Origin: GCA-002727735 sp038134525
GTDB lineage: Bacteria > Bacteroidota > Bacteroidia > Flavobacteriales_D > Parvicellaceae
Length of the DNA stretch: 28,219 nt
Reading direction: 5' to 3'
NCBI GenBank assembly: GCA_038134525.1
Contig: JAYPVI010000022.1
Span: forward strand, 1 to 28,219
Notes under the pieces: generated by a model
What the model was told of the DNA's origin: nothing
Seen by the model: only the letters and a program-made list of their open reading frames with translations
The model's database searches: none
In this document: positions 23,609 through 28,219 of the stretch, piece after piece
Layout: every line of letters begins with the position of its first letter
Position numbering within the stretch: the first letter of the stretch is position 1
Position numbers and translations under genes: made by a program

Positions 23609-25099
23609 TTAATAATTTGGGTTTTGAGCCCAATTTCCACCTGCTAAATCAATTTCTACCTGGGGAATTGGAAATAACTCATGTTTCCCTGTTACAAAAT
23701 TTTCAATCTCATCAGCCGCTTTCCCTGTTCTTACTAAATCAAAAAATCGATGTCCCTCACAAGATAGCTCTGATCTTCTTTCCTTCAAAATATGTTCATA
23801 CAAATCATTTCCAGAAGAAGTTCTATCAGCTAATCCTGCTCGTTGTCTAACTTGGTTTAAATATCCTAATGCAGTTGCATCATCACCAAGTTGACTATAA
23901 GCTTCTGCTGCCATTAAAAGCACATCAGCGAATCTTATCACTCTATAATTTACCCCACTAGTTAAATCATTGTCAGGAATTCCATTTAACATTTCATCTC
24001 TAGTTTTAATGTATTTGTTGTTGTAAAAACCGGTATGGTGTCCAAAAATTTGAGTGTATTCTGTTCCTGGAGCATTTGCTGCTATAAAATTATCGATATG
24101 TAAACAAGTAGCCTCCCTTCGAGGATCTTGATATTCAAATGAATCATAAAGATCTTGAGTTGGAAGATTATAACTGTTACCATCCCCATATGTAGGTCCA
24201 TCGTACTGTCTAATACCTTGATATCCTGGAGTTAAATTACCTTCGAGACAAATTAAACATCCATATGAACCACCTTCATCTGCTGAGTACTCCACATCAA
24301 AAACAGTTTCCGCATTATTTTCATTTTCCTTTAGAAAAATGGTGGAATAATCAGCTGTTAAGCTGTAATTATTACTGTTTATTAATTGATCAAATGCTCC
24401 AGCAGCTTGTGACCATTTTTCCTGATATAAATAAACCTTTCCTAAAAGTCCCAATGCGGCCCCTTTATCTACTCTTCCTTTTATCCCGGAATGAGTTGAC
24501 TCAGACTTCCATGAGAGTACAGCTATGGCGTCTTGTAAATCTGACTCTATTTGTGCGTATACCTCGGCTTTTGGTGTTCTGTCTAGCTCTGTAACTTGTT
24601 GCACACCTAACCTTTCATCAACTACCAAGGGAATATCACCAAAAAACTTCACTAATTCTGAGTAATAAAATGCTCTAAGAAATTTAGCTTCTGCTAAAAT
24701 GACATCTTTTCCAGCAAACTCCACATTATTTTCTTTAGGTTCCAAAATGAAATTACATCTGGCAATTCCACAATAATTGTAACGCATAACACTTCTACAT
24801 TCGTTATTAACTGCTCCATGGTTCATGTCGTCAATCTGATGTAATCCTTCCGTATCTGTTGCACTTTCTCCTCCGGCAATGGTATTATCTGACGCAATAT
24901 CTCCTATCCAGTAGGAAACAAACACACCTGCCAATAAATCATAGGCCCCAGTAAGTGCTCTTAAATATTCACTCTCGTTATTGAAAAAGTTTTCTGCGTC
25001 TTGAGTATAAGGTGGATCAAGATCTAAGAATTTACTGCAACCAACGAATAAACCTATTAAAAAGGTTACTGTAGATGTTATCTTAATTAATTTATTCAT
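23609..25099 (-). CDS. susD: SusD/RagB-family glycan-binding lipoprotein
   Basis: 496 residues, lipoprotein signal with Cys21 in LFVGC. The mature start SKFLDLDPPYTQDAENFFNNE is the standard SusD opening, the tetratricopeptide-like helices follow (AKFLRAFYYSELVKFFGDIPLV, about 135-160; GLLGKVYLYQEKWSQAAGAF), and the C-terminus has YRVIRFADVLLMAAEAYSQ and FFDLVRTGKA. SusD forms the lid of the SusC barrel at the outer surface and captures oligosaccharides. It lies three bases after susC, as usual for the pair. Its position next to GH16/GH3 suggests beta-glucan ligands. Confidence 0.96.
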   Translation of the reverse strand: MNKLIKITSTVTFLIGLFVGCSKFLDLDPPYTQDAENFFNNESEYLRALTGAYDLLAGVFVSYWIGDIASDNTIAGGESATDTEGLHQIDDMNHGAVNNECRSVMRYNYCGIARCNFILEPKENNVEFAGKDVILAEAKFLRAFYYSELVKFFGDIPLVVDERLGVQQVTELDRTPKAEVYAQIESDLQDAIAVLSWKSESTHSGIKGRVDKGAALGLLGKVYLYQEKWSQAAGAFDQLINSNNYSLTADYSTIFLKENENNAETVFDVEYSADEGGSYGCLICLEGNLTPGYQGIRQYDGPTYGDGNSYNLPTQDLYDSFEYQDPRREATCLHIDNFIAANAPGTEYTQIFGHHTGFYNNKYIKTRDEMLNGIPDNDLTSGVNYRVIRFADVLLMAAEAYSQLGDDATALGYLNQVRQRAGLADRTSSGNDLYEHILKERRSELSCEGHRFFDLVRTGKAADEIENFVTGKHELFPIPQVEIDLAGGNWAQNPNY

Positions 25100-25102
25100 A
25101 AT

Positions 25103-28100
25103 TTAAAATTTAATGTTTACACCACCCATGATTGTTCTTGCTTGAGGATAGAATCCATAATCAACACCTCCAGATAAAGTTCCTTGTGAGGCTCCAATAT
25201 CCGGATCAAATCCCATATAGTTTGTTAAGGTAAATAAGTTGTTAGCAGAAAGATAAAAACGAACATAATCTGATCTAAACTTCTCTGTCCATTTTTTTGG
25301 AAGAACATATCCTATTTGCAAGTTCCTGATTCTTAAAAAAGATCCATCTTCTACATAAAAATCGGAGAAAACTCCATTTCTATTTGGAGATGTAGTGACC
25401 CTTGGAACCTCAGCATCAGGATTATCTAATGTCCAACGGTCTAGTACATAATCAAGTTGATTAGCAAATGGTTGTTGACGTTCAAAATTTCTAATAATTT
25501 TTTGCCCCATTGCAGCATATAGATTGGTTGAAAAGTCAAACCCCTGATATCTAAAACCTAATACTGTACCTATAGTGAATTTAGGAATTGGAGAACCCAA
25601 CATTTTTTTATCGGAATCATCACTAAAGTTAATTATACCATCACCGTTTTGATCTACAAAAATTAAATCTCCAACCTCTGCACCTTGTTGACTGACTTCT
25701 GCGTTGTCAATTTGTTCTTGATTTTGGAAAATACCGTTAGTCTCGTAACCAAAGAAATATCCGATTGGATAGCCAACTTCAAAGCGAGTAGCAATATTTC
25801 CACCAACTCCAAAGGCAGCACCTGGAATATAATCAATTCCCTCAGGAACAGATTTCACTTCGTTTTCTAAGTATGTGAAATTTAGATTCAAATTCACACC
25901 CATGGGTTTGCTTACATCAGAAGCATATGCAAACTCTAACTCTAACCCTCTGTTTCTCACGTCTCCTGCATTAATAATCGGAGGATACCCTCCAGGACCA
26001 TAAGATCCAATAACTGCAGAAACGTCTGGATTAAATAACAAGTCTCTCGTGTTTTTTACAAAATAATTTGCGGTAATATCAATCTTGTCATAAAACCTAA
26101 CATCCATTCCTACATTAAATTGAGCTGTAGTTTCCCATTTTAAATCTGGATTGGCTGCCGTTCCAATAGCAACACCAGGTGTTATAATATCGTCAAAAAC
26201 GTATACTCCCTCCCCATTTAATAAGGCTCTGTAAGCAAAATTGGCTATTTGATCATTTCCAGAAACGCCATAACTCACCCGGTATTTTAGGAAGTTGATT
26301 GCTTCATTATTTTGAATGAAATTTTCCTCTTCAGAAACCACCCATGCTGCTGATATGGTTGGAAATACACCATATCTATTATTTGGACCAAATTTACTGG
26401 ATCCGTCTCTTCTCAAAATTCCTGAAATAATATATTTATACTGATAGCTGTATTCCCCTCTTAAGAATGTGGATAATAACCGCTCTTCAAACTCATAAGA
26501 TCCCGTATTATTCAGGTAGCCATTTTGAGCCATGTTTGCAGATATATCTGCATAATCAATGGAATTGTTTGGAATATTAAAAGCTATACCGTTCAATACA
26601 TCACCTTTTCTTCTAAAAACAGATGTTCCAAAAGTACCTTTGATGTTATGATCATCTATCTTTTTGTTGTAATTCAAATAACTCTCAAAATTTAAATCAA
26701 GATAAGACGCTCTCTGTTCAAAAACACTAGCACCTCTTTCAATGAAAACACTATCTGCAATTTCAACCATCACTGGATCTAGGTCGGCATTTATCGCAGT
26801 ATTTGCATATTTACCAGGACCGTACCATGCTAATGGACTAAAAGATTTATTATCTACTAACGCATAGTTATAATTTATTCGATTATTAAAGGTTAAATTA
26901 TCATTGAACTTGTACGAAAATTCTTGCTTACCTACCAGCTTATTTACCAATGCTTCGTTATAGGTGTTTTCAATTTGTGCTACTGGATTAATGATGTCAC
27001 TTACTTCTACTAAATACTCGTAGTTACCGTCAGGACCAACAATCGGTCTATTTGGAAAAGCATTAATCGTATTGTAGAGAACTGATCCAATTCCATTTTC
27101 TGGCAATGCTTTTCTTTTTTCATGGGTGAAAAGAAAAACACTACTTAAATTTAATTTATCAGAAAGCGTATTTACTAAGTTAACTCGAGCGTTGTATCTA
27201 TCAAAACTTGATTTATCACCACCAACAATACCATCCTGTGTAAAATAATTCCCACCTATTGAGTAAGATGAATTTTTTGTACCTCCTGTTATGCTCATAT
27301 TGAAACTTTCAATCGGGGCGTTAACAAAGATTGAATCTTGCCAATTTGTACCCACATTTAAAGCGGTATTATTAAATAAAGGTTGACCTGTACCGCGAAT
27401 AAACATTTCGTTTTTTATTAGCGCATATTCCGCTGCATTCAATAAATCTAATTTGTTAGCTGTTTGTTGGACACCATAATATGATCCTACTTCAAATTTT
27501 GGTTTAGCACCTACTCTTCCTTTTTTTGTTTCAATAATGATAACCCCATTAGCAGCCCTTACGCCATAGATTCCAGCAGTGGCATCTTTTAGTACATTAA
27601 TGGACTCTATATCCCCTGGATTTAGTGCATTTAGACCCTCAGAATCGTAAACGACTCCATCAACTAATATCAGTGGATCATTATCACCAAAAGTAGATAA
27701 TCCTCTAATCCTTATACTTGACGAACCTCCTGGAGAACCTGAATTGGTATTTATAGTTACACCTGAAACCTGACCTTGAAGAGCTTGGTCCATACGAGGT
27801 ATATTTAATCTTTCTACATTTTCACCCTTAACTTGAACAGTAGCTCCTGTAAGTTCTTTAATGGAGGATTTTCCATATCCAACCACTACCACTTCATCTA
27901 ACGCTTCGGACATCACTTTCAAATTCACATCGATATTTTTTCTACCACCTACCAAAATGACTTGCTTTTTGTATCCTATAAAAGAAAACTCAAGTTTTGA
28001 AGTATCACTTTGAACTTGAATTTTATAATACCCTTCTAAATCAGTAGTGGACGATGCTAATCCATTGATTTCCTTAATAGTCACACCTGGCATTCCTTCG

Positions 28101-28216
28101 TTGAATTCATCTGTTATTGTACCACTTACAGAAATGGATTGAGCCAAAAGAAAATGAGAAATGATAAAAAGAGAAAAAATTAAAGAAACTCTTTTAAAAT
28201 TTTTATAGATACACAT
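25103..28216 (-). CDS. susC: SusC/RagA-family TonB-dependent outer-membrane transporter
   Basis: 1037 residues, apparently complete: signal peptide 1-26 ending LLAQ, although only three bases lie upstream in the window. Residues 28-100 are the carboxypeptidase-regulatory-like domain (SVSGTITDEFNEGMPGVTI), 106-115 the LDEVVVVGYG stretch, and 120-235 the plug with the SusC signature VLKDATAGIYGVRAANGVII (208-227). The rest is the beta-barrel, ending in GGVNIKF with a terminal Phe. It imports oligosaccharides across the outer membrane using TonB energy. First gene of the PUL transcription unit visible here. Beta-1,3-glucan oligosaccharides are the likely cargo, inferred from the GH16 and GH3 genes. 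Confidence 0.96.
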   Translation of the reverse strand: MCIYKNFKRVSLIFSLFIISHFLLAQSISVSGTITDEFNEGMPGVTIKEINGLASSTTDLEGYYKIQVQSDTSKLEFSFIGYKKQVILVGGRKNIDVNLKVMSEALDEVVVVGYGKSSIKELTGATVQVKGENVERLNIPRMDQALQGQVSGVTINTNSGSPGGSSSIRIRGLSTFGDNDPLILVDGVVYDSEGLNALNPGDIESINVLKDATAGIYGVRAANGVIIIETKKGRVGAKPKFEVGSYYGVQQTANKLDLLNAAEYALIKNEMFIRGTGQPLFNNTALNVGTNWQDSIFVNAPIESFNMSITGGTKNSSYSIGGNYFTQDGIVGGDKSSFDRYNARVNLVNTLSDKLNLSSVFLFTHEKRKALPENGIGSVLYNTINAFPNRPIVGPDGNYEYLVEVSDIINPVAQIENTYNEALVNKLVGKQEFSYKFNDNLTFNNRINYNYALVDNKSFSPLAWYGPGKYANTAINADLDPVMVEIADSVFIERGASVFEQRASYLDLNFESYLNYNKKIDDHNIKGTFGTSVFRRKGDVLNGIAFNIPNNSIDYADISANMAQNGYLNNTGSYEFEERLLSTFLRGEYSYQYKYIISGILRRDGSSKFGPNNRYGVFPTISAAWVVSEEENFIQNNEAINFLKYRVSYGVSGNDQIANFAYRALLNGEGVYVFDDIITPGVAIGTAANPDLKWETTAQFNVGMDVRFYDKIDITANYFVKNTRDLLFNPDVSAVIGSYGPGGYPPIINAGDVRNRGLELEFAYASDVSKPMGVNLNLNFTYLENEVKSVPEGIDYIPGAAFGVGGNIATRFEVGYPIGYFFGYETNGIFQNQEQIDNAEVSQQGAEVGDLIFVDQNGDGIINFSDDSDKKMLGSPIPKFTIGTVLGFRYQGFDFSTNLYAAMGQKIIRNFERQQPFANQLDYVLDRWTLDNPDAEVPRVTTSPNRNGVFSDFYVEDGSFLRIRNLQIGYVLPKKWTEKFRSDYVRFYLSANNLFTLTNYMGFDPDIGASQGTLSGGVDYGFYPQARTIMGGVNIKF

Positions 28217-28219
28217 AAG

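Noticed and set aside
23599..23640. N-terminal extension of the PKD lipoprotein overlapping susD
   Set aside because: The signal peptide and lipobox fit the ATG at 23598; the extension is only open frame.
24265..24594. 109-codon plus-strand frame opposite susD
   Set aside because: It lies fully inside the well-supported susD gene on the other strand, and its translation has no signal, domain or family motif.

Overview
This is an AT-rich, densely packed stretch of a Bacteroidota chromosome, most likely from an aquatic member of the Flavobacteriales. The signs are a SusC/SusD pair, type IX secretion (T9SS) C-terminal sorting domains, many lipoproteins, short or absent Shine-Dalgarno sequences, TTG starts, a TAnnTTTG-type promoter, and protein families such as FISUMP, DUF1569 and Omp28 that are common in this group. 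I see no tRNA, rRNA, insertion sequence, integrase, CRISPR array or phage gene. Almost all of the window is coding; the only gene-free stretch over 300 bases is 12789-13174.

Layout. 1-1372 (minus) is the N-terminal part of a large secreted protein that runs off the left edge. 1549-3144 (plus) holds a YceI-like protein and a histone-deacetylase-family enzyme, facing a small lipoprotein (3141-3686, minus). 3817-8584 (plus) is a tight seven-gene run: a photolyase-like FAD protein, a flavin reductase and a 53-residue DUF2256 zinc-ribbon protein, linked by ATGA overlaps, followed by an ABC ATPase, its permease, a LolA-like exported protein and a DUF985 cupin. A lipoprotein (8569-8988, minus) faces it. 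9051-11047 (plus) carries a DinB-like DUF1569 protein, an outer-membrane barrel protein and a FISUMP lipoprotein. 11276-12788 (minus) encodes two rhodanese proteins, one fused to thioredoxin, and then a small heat-shock protein with a clear terminator and a notable pair of dyads upstream. 13175-17237 (plus) is a tandem pair of large Omp28-like T9SS cargo proteins. A GNAT acetyltransferase (minus) and a lipoprotein with two GCTDP modules (plus, own promoter and terminator) follow.

18389-28216 (minus) is a polysaccharide utilisation locus read from the right edge: SusC transporter, SusD, PKD lipoprotein, GH16, GH3, GH16. This composition fits beta-1,3-glucan (laminarin-type) use: surface lipoproteins bind and cut the glucan, SusC/SusD import the oligosaccharides, and the GH3 enzyme trims them to glucose. 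No PUL regulator is visible; it may lie beyond the right edge.

The items most worth a second look are: the paired TGAC-N5-GTCA dyads 31 bp apart before the hsp20 gene; loss of both active-site cysteines (CPPC to SQFS) in the second Omp28-like paralogue; the photolyase-like protein with its alpha/beta domain at the C-terminus, coupled to a flavin reductase and DUF2256; and the short GCTDP cysteine module that directly follows the lipidated cysteine in four different lipoproteins.
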